64,000 bases of DNA from Tetraselmis striata (lineage: Eukaryota > Chlorophyta > Chlorodendrophyceae > Chlorodendrales > Chlorodendraceae): assembly GCA_006384855.1 (NCBI GenBank), contig VCJN01002409.1, positions 1 through 64,000 of the forward strand, written 5' to 3'. Both the position numbers and the translations under genes were made by a program. Below are positions 32,603 to 44,118 of the stretch, piece by piece. Every line of letters starts with the position of its first letter. Position 1 is the first letter of the stretch. Under the pieces are notes generated by a model. It did not search any database. It had not been told where the DNA came from and saw only the letters and a list, made by a program, of their open reading frames with translations.

Positions 32603-33570
32603 CCCTTCCCCCAGCCGCCGTAGGACCACGCCGCGCAGCAGGCGGAGAACGCACCTGCTTCTCGTATGGGGGGGGGGGGGGGGGGGGGGGGGGGGATTGG
32701 GTCGAGACTATGGCCGCGGACGACTCCCTCCTCAATAACAATCGTCGCTCTCAGTGGCAAGGGGACCAAGCTGCATCTGGTGACGCTGATCGTGATCGCG
32801 CGGCAACCACTCACAACCACCGGCACTCGCCGTCGTGATGATGGGTTTGGTCATATGTGTACATTATTATATGTACAGGGAAAGCGTCTAGGGAATGCAC
32901 GGAAAGTACTGAGTCGTTGTTAAGTATTAACTGAGGTTAGAAAACGACAACGGAGTGATGCCCCAATCCTATAGCGGTGCCAGCCCTAGTCGGCCGTGTG
33001 CAATCGGCGCCACGATGCTCCGGAAATTTCCGGAATCTTCCTGCGCCGATTCGTACATCGGCCGCCGGCATCCCCGGCACCGGAGGGTTGGTGGCAGCAG
33101 CTCTAGACCCTTCGACAGCACTGGCTATTTAGGCGGGACACGGACTCGGCACAGTCCATCCCTTTTGCTGTTGCTTGCGCAACACCCACCCTCCACTCCC
33201 CATCCTGGTTGTCTTGCCAGGCCTCAGCGCCGATGTAATTCACCGACACTGGTCCTTTGGCAAAACTGGCTGTGCCTCCCTCTGCCCAGTGCCTACCTGC
33301 CTGCTCATGGAAGTCGTATATTTACATCGGGGCTTTCACAAAAACTGCTCATGGAAGTACTGTAGTTTAAAAAGAAAAAAGCCTACCAGTACTCTAGCAG
33401 TCGGTACTGGTGGTACATCGGTAAGCAGAGCTACTTGCAGCTCTTTGGCAGAGCTACTTTAGCGCCGGGCCGCGTACCTTGTAGCCTCATTCGGCGGCCA
33501 GTAGCGCTATTGGCGACCAGCCGGCCTATAAAGTCGCCATCATCGATGAGTAGTGTTTTGTGGAAAGCTG
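32603..33570. other. Spacer upstream of ATP10
   Basis: G run at 32669-32693. A direct repeat TGCTCATGGAAGT(C/A) occurs at about 33302 and 33347. No gene is seen. Confidence 0.4.
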
Positions 33571-33579
33571 CTGTGGTTA

Positions 33580-33670
33580 TTAATTACATGAGCTAGCAGC
33601 AGAAGGCGAGATCAGGAAATCACCAAAAATAGAGGACAATCGGAAAGGTGCTGTGGTCATAGTTAGCGAT
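33580..33670 (+). repeat. Foldback-family repeat copy
   Basis: TTACATGAGCTAGCAGCAGA then AGGCGAGATCAGGAAATCACC matches 13311-13400 and the start of the copy at 45567. The second arm is not evident, so it may be a single-arm remnant. Confidence 0.6.
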
Positions 33671-34053
33671 ATATTAAAATATATATTGATTAACTCTAGA
33701 GTTTCCTGCAGTACTTTAGGACTGCAGTGAAATTCCGGTTTCGTGCAGCAGAGCTGCCCAGGGTCTAGACGCGTGCCCACCGGCACCAAACTCTGACAGC
33801 CCCGAGCTGCTCGTAAATCTCGCAGTTCTCTGTAATTCAGCATGCTCCCCCCCACCCACCGCAGACTGCTCTAACACAAGGTATCAAATAACCGTATTAT
33901 TGTCCCTTGTCATGTAGTAACCGTACGATGATTTGCCGGCCTTACCCTAGACTTGCGGATTTATCCGCCTAGACGAATAGAGAGTACTCAGTGATGCCGC
34001 GGTGATTTGTAATCATTTGGCGGCGCGGAGGGGGGGGTCACGGGGTGGCTACC

Positions 34054-35402
34054 TACACCCCTCCACATAAGTCCGGGTTTTGCATTTTCGATCGCAAAGC
34101 GCATGCATGGGCGAGGATAACGCCGGCTGCATGTGCATACATGCTAACTACAGTGGAAATAGTTCGGGCGAACGCCTATTGTGCGCTTTATACCCACCCG
34201 CGCGACAACACGACCATTTGTGGGCGCCCTTTCAAAAACGCGAAATCATTGCATGATGCGTTGGCGCCAGAAAGTTGTGGGTTGCGCCAACCGTCCAAAC
34301 CTATGGAAATTGCGGCACTCGTCGCACCAAACTCGGTGGATACGGCCCTTGGCATAAGTTGCACACACCGTGCGTGTAGGCCACTGAAAGCATGTCGCTA
34401 TAGGCACGACGTGACACCCCAACGACAAGTTGGCCATTGTGGGGAGCAGTTTTGGGGTGAAAATGCTGATGTTTCTGTGGCGACCGCACGTAGGAGAGGC
34501 GCTCGATGGCCCCCATGGTGTAGGGCAATGCTCTACTATGGGGGCGCGTGGTGGAATGCCAGTTGCACCGTTTCGTGGGCGGGGTGGCGCGGTAGGGGCT
34601 TGGATTTTGATTAACATGAAATTCCTTGAAAAATGCTGTGGAAAATGGCATTTTGGCTGGTAGATGTGTGTATCGCTAGGAGGTGGCACATACCAAGTGT
34701 TGGTGGTCCGTGGTCATCCACATACATAACTCTCTCGCGCAACTGAGTATGGGGCTTAGACACGCACTTGGCGCAAAGCCACGAGCCCGATATGGGTGGG
34801 CACATGAGGCAGTGAGGGGCAACTTGGATGATCATCTTTGGGGATTTTTTCCCGGGGACCCAAAAAATCGATTTTTGATTTTGGAAGATTGTTTTCGACG
34901 CAGATTTGGACGAGGAATTGCGTGGTATTTTTAAAACGTTTTTCTGAGCAAACCCTGAGAAGTTATAGCGTTTTAAAGTCAATGGGGTTTTGCTGCGCGT
35001 GGCCGACACTGATGCCATGCCGGTATTGCAACGCGACATGTACTGGCCGCCGCCCATACGGCTGCACCCCAACCAAATGCACCCGAGCCCCTCGCCAATG
35101 TGTTTCCTCACGCGTTCATGGCCATCCCGCCGTTTGGTTGTCTATTCACGCGCGTCGGCGTGTGCGTAATACCGACCCCGGTTTTGGTGCAGTTGCACAC
35201 GACGCCCATCCACGCACCAAGTGCAGCGTGATTCCCTAGTCAAAGGTCTTTAAGCTTCGGTTTCAGCCCCTCATCATGCAGGTTTTATAAAACCCTCTGA
35301 GATTCCAGGGTTTCATCTCATATGCCCTACGCTCAGGTACCCTAGACTTCTGAAGTCTTGAGACTGCCGAAAAGGGACCCCAAACTTATGTGCATGGGTG
35401 TA
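34054..35402. mobile_element. Unclassified 1.35-kb element with CACATAAGT inverted ends
   Basis: The left end, TACACCCCTCCACATAAGTC, is mirrored at the right end by CAAACTTATGTGCATGGGTG followed by TA. A third copy of this end lies at 18541-18584. The interior has short frames on both strands with no recognised transposase. No target duplication is clear. Probably a non-autonomous DNA transposon or a decayed one. Confidence 0.5.
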
Positions 35403-35554
35403 TTTCCGGCCTCAATCGGGCTCAGGGACCTTGCGCCCTCGCTATCCGTAGCTTGCATTGCCCATATAGCATTGGCAATTAGCTTGTACTGCACCGAACC
35501 TCATCATCGCAATCATGTTAATTACCACCCACTTCTCATAAAATTAAAGTAAAG

Positions 35555-35808
35555 TTAAGTTTGCCCCGGGTCATCGGCCAAAGCCGCCCAAAACTTGACC
35601 TCGTGCGCGCCAACTGATGCAGTCATAGGTCCGGCACATCCCTTGGACCGTTGCCTCATTCGAAACCCAAAGGACTAATGCATCAACCGGGTACACCCGG
35701 GACACATGCCCGGACGATATTGCCATGAAATGACAAAGCCGGGAATCGATATGGGAACATCATGAGTAGGAGACCACCGCTCTACCGAGCGGACAAACAA
35801 CGAGGCAT
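35555..35808 (-). repeat. tRNA-derived SINE, copy 3
   Basis: On the minus strand it reads GTCCGCTCGGTAGAGCGGTG then GTCTCC, a B-box region ATCGATTCCC, the body GTTGATGCATTAGTCCTTTG with TTCGAATGAGGC, and the end GGCCGATGACCCGGGGC. It is the longest and closest to full length of the three copies. Confidence 0.85.
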
Positions 35809-35939
35809 GCTTGCACAATGGACACCAAGGACAACAAGGGACCAGTCACCTGCTATTACAAATGGAAATGATACTTACGAGCCGGCCCTAGAGTAGTTGC
35901 CCCGGTAAATTAACAAAGATTGTTAATCATCACGGTGAA

Positions 35940-36135
35940 ACCATGGTTGCGCCGAACGTCGGCCGAGTTTGGTTCGGACCGAACTGAATTCACAAAGTAC
36001 GGCCGAGTACATTTCAAACCAAAAATGTTTCAACCGCGGGCGGCAGTTCGGACTGAGCCGGCGAACAATTGCAATGTCCGAACTGTCCGAATCGAAATGA
36101 GTTCGGCCCGAACTACCACCGAACTGCAAGCAAAT
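35940..36135. repeat. Cluster of GTTCGG/CCGAAC motifs
   Basis: Within 200 bases there are about ten GTTCGG or CCGAAC hexamers or one-base variants, several arranged as head-to-head palindromes (GGTTCGGACCGAAC, GTTCGGCCCGAAC). It may be a small operator-like array or a decayed inverted repeat. No coding sense. Confidence 0.45.
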
Positions 36136-38791
36136 TGCGGTCTGAATATGCCTAGCCGACTTGCTTGATGGTGCAATGGTTCAAAAGCGTTTGCCGCAAC
36201 ATGTCCATCGCAAATAATGTTGTAGGCAACATGGCAACATGTTGTGGGCAACAGCATGGAAGGGAAAGTCTTACATCAGCGGGGCACAATGAGACGGAAA
36301 AATGCAAAGCCATCTGCAGTGCCAAGTCCGTGTCTCGCCTAAATAGTTGGTTTTGTCGGAAGGTCTACGAGTAGTAGAGATATTGCCACCAATAACCCTC
36401 AGGTGCCGGGGATGCTAGTGCCCGGTGTACGGCACTAGGCACCCAGCCTGTCTCGTATATAATTACACTGTAATGGCCCATAATCGTGATTTTCCAACGG
36501 AATGGGCTTGTAATCGCCGTATCTACCGTGTAATCGCCACTTTTTGGCTAGGCTCGGTAGTCGCGCTGGCGTGCCCGGCTGCCCGCGACCCGTAATTAAA
36601 GGCTATACCAGTAGCATGTCCCATCCCCACAGTACATTCATTGTACCCACATCGCGGCTCGCGCTGCAACCCGTAACGTGTGGCACTTTCACCACACTGT
36701 ACTTTAACGCCTCAGCACACGCTCCGTGACGACGGACGCCGCAACGGCCAACAGCCTCAAACCGCCGGCTGAATTGCTGCAAGTCCCGCCGCGGACACTT
36801 TACCATGCATCGCAGCAGCCGGAGCGCCAGTGACTATCATTCTCCTACCCACCACCCCGCCCCTGCGAGCCGCTGCCGCCGAGTAGTGGTGTGCCATGGG
36901 GCGTCCCAACTCCACGCGCCGTATGCCTGAGGGCAAGGAGGGCTGGACGCCTGCCACGGGGACTTGGGAAGCGGCGATAAAGAGAGTGCGTTGCCGCGCG
37001 TGTGGCGCCCCTGTCCCGAAGACTCACTTCTACGACACGCACAGATGGAGGTAGGGAGACGTACGCCGAGCCCTCCGTCCGGACACCGCCGCGCCTGTCG
37101 CAGCCGGTGGTGATGGCGCCCATGCAGCACCGTACGTCCGTCACGCCTCTGCTCCGTCCGGACCCGGTTAGACCGAAACACCGCCGACACCGCCGGATCA
37201 TCATGGCGCCGATTGCGCAATAAGAGCGATTGCGCAAGGGACTGCAACAGACTCTATAGAGTTTACCTAAGGCAGGAAAACGCGGACGAATTTTACCCTA
37301 CGAGTCAAATGTTTGACCTGTAGGCTAATCCACAAGGTGAAATCTTTCAACCTGCCAGCTCTTTGCGCAATAACTACTAGATTTTGTATCATCTCACGCG
37401 CACAAACCCCGATGAAAACTGAGCTCTGGGCTGCAGTTGGGTTGCTTGGGCTGCACATGTGCGCTACGCTACGCTTTTCGAGCTACGAGGACTTCTTATC
37501 ATGGGCAGGTCCTGGGGAAACTGCTAGGATTGATGGGGCACTCGTCTGTTGCTGTCGTTTCGTCCCAGCCTCAGTTCGTCAGGATTAATACTTAAACAAC
37601 GAATCATTATTTGAGCGCGGAAGAGTCGCCGCGCTGTTAGGTGAAACGTGTTTTCGTGTGTTGATCGTATAAACTCCGTTTATGTATCGGTATACTCATG
37701 AAATACAAGGGTTTACGCGTCAATATAATTATATAGAACGTGATGTCAAAATTTACGCATGACGGCTACCGGTGGCTCTCATCGAAGCGCCGGGGGCCGC
37801 TGCCTAAGTCGCAGCAATAGACGATGAATGATAGATGGATGACTGTTTCTGCTCGCGCGTCGCTAGTAGCAAAATGCCGATGCGGGACTCTACGGTCCGC
37901 GCCGGAGTAGCGCATTCGGTGGGCCATCTCCGTTCTGCTGTGGTAACTCGCCATCACTGCCGCCCCCCCTGAGATTGCTCAGGCCACACTTTCGCTGCGA
38001 GCGGATACCTCTCAGCGCAGGTGCCCCCAGCTATTCTCTTTTGGCTGTCAACCTTTGCTATTTGTTTGGCTCGTAAGAAGGGGACTGCTGTTAGCCGGCG
38101 GCGGCGGTACGAGGGCCTGTACGGCTGTACGCATCCCGCATGCGCATGTGCCGACAGCTAATCGCGACGACGCAGCGCCGTCCGTATAAACGGCCCCGCA
38201 GCTTATCCAGCTTTGTGGGCTCCGACACACCCGGAGCTTTGGGGAGTGATTTCTCCAGCCCCCTCTGAACAGCCGTTGAAAGGGGTCCGCAGCTCAGCGT
38301 CAGCTCAACCTCGTTCGGCGCCGCCAGCAAACCCTGCGCAGCAGAGTTCGGCATCGGTGGCGACCTCGGTGCTCGTAATATTGTACACTGTTGGATCGAC
38401 ACCCTTTGCGACTTCAATATTCCTCAGTCGCAAAGCGGATGATCCTTGCCGTATGCTAAGGATTACCTTATATCTCGCGCCCAGTAGTCCCCCAACTGAC
38501 TGAACCCCTGCCCGGAGCTGGTACGGAGTGCGGAACGACCATCCTTAACTTTAGATACGGCAGCGGGTCTGCAACTAGTGTACCCCTTCCTACGTATCAT
38601 GGTATATAGCACCTTGCGGACCTGGGTTGGTGCGCTGAACAACCCCGGGGCTCCGCAGTCGATGCTGGAGTTGCAGCTGGTGCGTGCTTTGAGTCGTCTA
38701 CCGTAAGTGTTATCCTAGCAAGCGGAGCAACCGACAAAGCGAAGCGGCTGCGCGTGCAGGGTTCTTCGAGGCGAAGGCTGCGGGAATAAAA
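36136..38791. other. Spacer between SINE copy 3 and tektin
   Basis: Frames are short and unconvincing. One with some protein texture is minus 38091-38417 (EVELTLSCGPLSTAVQRGLE, TKLDKLRGRLYGRR), with no family recognised. A 91-codon plus frame at 37313-37588 also lacks support. Confidence 0.35.
36896..37054 (+). CDS. Small ORF with a C-x2-C ... H-x4-H arrangement
   Basis: ATG to TAG, 52 codons, with CRACGAPVPKTHFYDTHRW near the C terminus, spaced like a compact zinc-binding knuckle. Other open frames overlap it. It could be a fragment of a zinc-finger gene or a chance frame. No promoter, homologue or splice context can be shown. Confidence 0.2.
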   Translation: MGRPNSTRRMPEGKEGWTPATGTWEAAIKRVRCRACGAPVPKTHFYDTHRWR

Positions 38792-41700
38792 ATGTCGGGC
38801 GCCGTGCCGCAATCGACTGAGCGGCGCACCGGTGGGCTCATCCGGACCACCGCTTTCGACAGCTCCCGGCCATGGAGCGCTGCCAGGCAGACGGCTCGCG
38901 CTGCGTACATTGGCAAGCGCACATTCACGTCGCCAGTGGCTTGGGAGTCATCCGTAAGCTACCCCCCCCCCTCCCCCCCCCCCCCCCCCCCCCCCCACCC
39001 CTCCTGTCGATGCACTGAAAGGCTGCGCCTCATCGACTATGTGAATGCCACAAGGCATGTTTGGAATGCGTAAGGCTTTTGCTGGCGTGGGGTACGTAGC
39101 ACAGGAGTGATGCAGGACCAATCAAGCTGGCAGCGGCAGCTATTGGCACTGTTTTTAGGCCGCTTGCCATGAAATGTCCTCTTACGAGCTGCATGTATTC
39201 CCGCCCTATGCCAGCGCCTGGCAGAGCATCATGCGGGCGGGTCAGCTGCACAGCCCCATTGGCATAGCGCTTGTAGAAGGCCCCGACACCCACCGCATTG
39301 TCCCCTCTTTGTGCTGTGCAGACCATGAGGCAGGTGGACACCTGTGACACGCATCGCCAATGGTCCTCCTGCGCCCGCATGACAGCACGCACAACGCAGG
39401 TGCTGTATACCCCCGCAGTGTGTGCATGCCGTGCCCCATAATGGAATTAAGGAGGACCTCAATGCGCCCGGTCAGCGGAGTCTGCCTGAATGACACAGCC
39501 TTTTGATAATGACTCTCTCTGCTGTACTGATGAGAGTCTCAGTCGCGAGGCCTGTCTGCCCGCCCTTCATGATGCCACCGCCTCACAGGACCTGTCTGAC
39601 ACCAAGAATAAGCACAACCTGTCCTCCATCAACGAGGCGCTGCTGGCCAAGGTGCACGAGACAGAGAAGCTAGTGGACCTACTGAAGGAGACGCTGCGCA
39701 GCGTGAACCACGAGCTGGCCGCGCTGGAGGCTGTACCCACGCGCCGCATTGCCTCCTACATCCGCCAGACGGAGCAGAAGATCGAGATCAACGACAAACG
39801 CATGGAGGTGAATCATCGACACGCGCCCGTGTCCGCCTTCTCGCCGCGCGTTGCGCCTGTTGTTGCCGCCCCCTGAAGCACTCAGCAAAGCCCGTTGGCA
39901 GCGGGGTTGTACGCAAGTCCATTTCGACTTAGCTTAAGCTGTATAAACTTCAACTTCCATTAAGTATGCAGACTTTCGCTTAACAACACAGCGGCGGTAT
40001 TACAGGTCCGTTTCGCTTTTGCGCGGGATGGATGAACGCACTCAGGTGGCCGATCTTCCGGGTTTATGCAAGATTTCAATTGGCATGTTTCCAGGTCACA
40101 ACATCTGTGCGTGGTACTTGTGAGTTAACGTTGTGCTCTCTCAAGCTGAACTTTATATGAGTTTGCACGTAGAAGAGGAAGTTCAGCTGAAGTTCGCTTT
40201 GAAACTTGGGATAAATACTTGAAACCTAAAAGTGCCGTAATGGATTCTGAGGGTCGCTTTGACTTCACTGAATGCGACTTCATTAAGTTGTATAACGCAA
40301 CTTGGGACTGCTGACGCGCCCTCCTGGTTGGTGGACAGAGGCCACTTGCTTGACCCGGAAACACGTGCTTCCGGCGCCTGAAATTGTCCATGCGCGCCAT
40401 GGTGCATGAAGAGAGTGGGCGGCCACTCTGAAGCGTACAGCGCCGAGTGCCTGAAACCCCCCCCCGCCTCCTACCTCCCCCCTTTACCTCCTTCGTCTAC
40501 CACGCAGGTGCGCAAGACTCGCCCCAAGAACGAGGCGACCGAGGACGGAGTGCAGACAGAGCTGGTCAACATGGACGGCATCCTGCGCCACAACCTGGCC
40601 CAGCTGCTGCACTGCCAGAAGGGCATCAACACCGACGTGGCGCGCCTGAGGCAGGCCAAGCGCCAGCTGGAGGACGACCTGCGCAACAAGAAGACCGCGC
40701 TGGAGGTGGACAGGCGCGTGCTGTTGGATGAGACGACCGAGGCCACCAACTTTGGCAAGTCTGGCTCCACCGGGCTCGGCAAGCCCAGAAACGTGCGCGC
40801 CGGCCTCAGGACCCCGCTGTCCCACAGCAATGACGGGACGACACAGTCGCACACGCACACAGCCGATATGCATCAGCTTAAGTGCGTCGGCGCCCGAATA
40901 TGTTTGGTTGGCATGTGGATTGTGGGGGAGGCACCGATGTCAATGTGGCATGAATATAAATGGCGGGCGACTCCGTACCATCAAAACTGGGTTTGCGGGT
41001 CCAAAACATTATAAATTGTTCTCACATGATAAATTATAAATTTTAACATTATAACTTTATAAATTCTAACATTATAAATTGTTATAACATTTATTATAAA
41101 TTGTTCTAAAGCATCAAGTCTTGTCATCTGTGCAGCGTCCGTGATGCATTCTAATACATATTCAAATAATGTAGTTTCCCCCGTTGCGTTAAAGGGGGGC
41201 AGTAATGTATAGAGAACTTGAAACGTGGCTACAGTAGGCCTTGCGTGGTCCGCCGGATAGGCTCCACGCTTGATGATGGTGCAGCTTGAGGGGATATCTG
41301 CGTTGCCTGCTGATAGTTGTGTCCCCCCCAAAAAAACTTGACGGCGCGACCCTGCCCCGTCACGGACAGCTCACCATCTACCCCGCCATCTGGACGAGCA
41401 GCACCCAGAACATCGTGAAGAACGCGCTGGCGCTGACCGGCGAAGCCTCCAGGCTGCGCCTTGCCATCGACAACGTCTGCCAGGAGGTCGTGCTGCAGGA
41501 GCGCAGCGTGAGCACCCAATGCCGCATGCCTGCTTTGAGGAGGGCCGAGGGGGGTTGGGCGAGGATGGGAGTGAAAGGGGCGGGGGAGGGGGGGGGGGGG
41601 GGGGAGCACTGCGCTGACTACTTCCAAACATACAAACTAACAAGTGACTTTCGGCGGCGTCTGATGTCACTCACAGAATGGGGGAAAATGACAACAGCAA

Positions 41701-42735
41701 TAATGACCGAACATCCATTGAGCTAGGAATCTCGCTTGCAGATGTTATGGGACCGGAGGTATCAAATGTGGTTACTAATGCACGGTGGTGTTCCTGTTCG
41801 CGGTGATTTCTTTATTAATTATCTCACAAAGGAATGGTACCAGTGCACATACTGCCTACTGCCGGATAAGGCATGCGGGGAGCATCCCGGCTAACATCCG
41901 CGCTTCCCCTACTCCCCCCCCCCCCCCCCCCCCCTTCCCGGGTTATGTTCCGTGTGCGCCACACAGCATCGCCAGCACCACCAGCTGGCCGCGATGGACA
42001 AGATCAGCAAGACGTCCAACCTGCGCAACGTGCTCGAGCTGGAGCGCGACAACGTGGCCACGGAGCTGGAGACGGCGGAGACCCATGACCGCGCGGTGTG
42101 CGAGCAGCTGCTGGACTTGGAGGACTCGATGGACAAAGTGCGCCGCCAGTACCAGTACCGCAGCATGCGCCCGGAGCAGGAGAAGGTGCCCCTCCTTTTC
42201 TGATACAATCGGGTTTTTGGTTTTTGGTTAATATTAGGGTTTGAAAACCCGTCCGCATTCGTTCTACGGTTTAGGGTTTAAACGTTGTCTAACTAAACCC
42301 TGATGACGCGCTGCGGGGGCGGTTGGCCAGGTGATGGACAGCGTGGAGGTCACGATGAGGAGGACGATGACGGAGCAGCGCGCGCTGCACAAGAACCTGT
42401 CCAACTCGCGCCCCACGCTGGTGTCCAACATCCAGGCGTTGCGCGCCAACCTGGCCAAGCTGGACAAGAACGTGGCGGAGAAGACGGCGAGCATCGAGGT
42501 GGACGAGGAGTCGCTGCTGGTGGACGGCCGCCCGAGCGTGAGCCGCCCGCCAAGCTCCGCGTCATTCCGCACCTCCTACTCCTCTGCCTCGCGGCCTCGC
42601 ACCTCCGGCTCCCGCGGCAGCTCCCGCCCCAGCTCGCGCGCCAGCTCCCTCATGAGCCGCGTGTCGGAGCTGGAGCGCGAGCTGGCGGCGGCCCGCATGA
42701 AGAACGACGCCATGGAGCGAAGCATCGGGGCGTGA
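38792..42735 (+). CDS. Tektin, six exons
   Basis: Exons 38792-38953, 39589-39807, 40508-40792, 41370-41507, 41967-42185 and 42331-42735. Every intron is phase 0, giving about 475 residues. The product is almost wholly coiled coil with the tektin heptad pattern: LVDLLKETLRSVNHELAALE, QLEDDLRNKKTALEVDRRVL, LTIYPAIWTSSTQNIVKNAL (the Pro/Trp/Asn link between the two halves), RNVLELERDNVATELETAET, LRANLAKLDKNVAEKTASIEVDEES and a Ser/Arg-rich tail. The canonical RPNVELC nonapeptide is represented only by a diverged SRPTLVSNIQALR-like segment. Tektins are filaments inside the lumen of axonemal doublet microtubules, so the gene implies a flagellate stage. The N-terminal exon (MSGAVPQSTERRTGGLIRTT) is the least certain and an extra small exon in intron 1 is possible. 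Intron 1 starts GTAAGCTA then a long C run. Confidence 0.87.
40995..41110. repeat. AT-rich ATTATAAATT direct and inverted repeats in tektin intron 3
   Basis: Repeated AACATTATAAATTGTT-like units in both orientations over about 115 bases within intron 40793-41369. They can fold on themselves and may be an AT microsatellite or a small insertion. Confidence 0.6.
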
Positions 42736-44118
42736 GCAGGGCCTACCGAACTGCACCCCCCCCCCCTCCCATCCTGCTGCGCCCATTAGAGCTGAATAAT
42801 TGCAGTCCAGCCCGCTACTCACCCCCCCCCCTCCCCACTCCTTCGGGCTCACGCACGGCCCGAACGCTGAACAAGCGCAGGGCTGCAACTTACTTGACTG
42901 CCCACTTTGCAAGCGGGAGACCCAAAACAACTCCCCCCCCGGCCCCTTCTCCCCTCCGGATGGGCTGCGCCCTTGGCGAATCTTACTACATGTCAATAAC
43001 AGAATGCCCATCACCATTTCACTGAGTTCGCAGGTCCTCCGAGCTGTTGTGTTGCAGCATTGAGTTGGTGTATACACGAGCAGTTTTCCTTGGCTGGTAT
43101 ATTGTGGCATGTATGTGTTTAATAATAGCTTTTCTCTCTTTGAGGCGGGAAGGGGGGGGCAAAAACTATAGTCAGCGTAAACAATGAAAGCGTGGTAGTG
43201 TCAGTCTGTAGTGCCTTTCATGGTTTGTCTGCTCTCTTCATGTGTTGCATCATTGATTGAGCGTCGCTCGCTTTACTCCAATCATGTGTCGGAACATCAG
43301 GGTTGCAATTACTAAATGTGTCATGTACTACGTAGCCAGCAAATGTGGCCACGGAAAGACTCTGCGGCGTGCTGTTAGCTGTAGACACACGCTCCATCCC
43401 ACCCACTGAGGCATCGTTGGCCCAGCTTGCCCTGCCAGTCACAACTGGTTATACGATGGCCGCATGAGGCGCGCACATGAACGACAGTTGGGGTGGGTAA
43501 AGCAGCAAGACACCGCCATCCGCGGCTGCTCAACCAATCTACAGAGGCTGCAACGTGGCCTTCATTTGGACAAAGGCGGCACCACAGTAGTGGCAATCCC
43601 CGTACCAATTTGCTGTGAGTATGGAATAGGGGGCAAGCAAAGCGTTTACGGATGCGCAGCTGAACTGCGTGGGTCGCCATGAAATGTACCATAAATTCTT
43701 TACATACTTCAGTTAATACTGGAGGTTAATAAGGGGAGCCACTGTCGCTTATCCCTTTGCGGTGTGTCTAGACCTGTGAGTGGTCTGTCCATGCTGCCCC
43801 ACAAGCCATAAGACAGGAGTTCGGAAGTGGCACGGTAGCTCCCCAGGCTCCACATTTGCTTCTAAGTTCGCAAATTCCTTGCCCTGAGGGCAGAGAGCGA
43901 GCAGAGAGAGCGGCGTATCGGAAGCTGCGAGTAGTACTGTCTGGGTACGGTACTACGTCGTCTCTCTTGGTATTTACGAGTAGGAGTATGCTGCGCTGTG
44001 ATATTCGGTCGCCCGGTCGGCAGCTACTAAAGCACAGGTGACGTCTGCCACCAGCTGCAGCCGACACCCGTAGGACGTTAGTCTGCGCTGGCGTGCTGTG
44101 CCGCTGTCGTACGTGAAA
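42736..44118. other. 3' flank of tektin and spacer
   Basis: Two C runs (42758-42767, 42822-42831) follow the stop. A minus frame at 43375-43692 has slight protein texture but no recognised family. Nothing else is seen. Confidence 0.4.

Noticed and set aside
32310-32838. Plus- and minus-strand poly-Pro/poly-Gly ORFs around 32.7 kb
   Set aside because: They are readings through the G homopolymer upstream of ATP10; only the ATG at 32602 on the minus strand begins a supported gene.
39030-39496. Minus-strand ORFs inside tektin intron 1 and at 43.4-43.7 kb as transposase genes
   Set aside because: They have some protein texture but no motif I can name, and I cannot show similarity between them.
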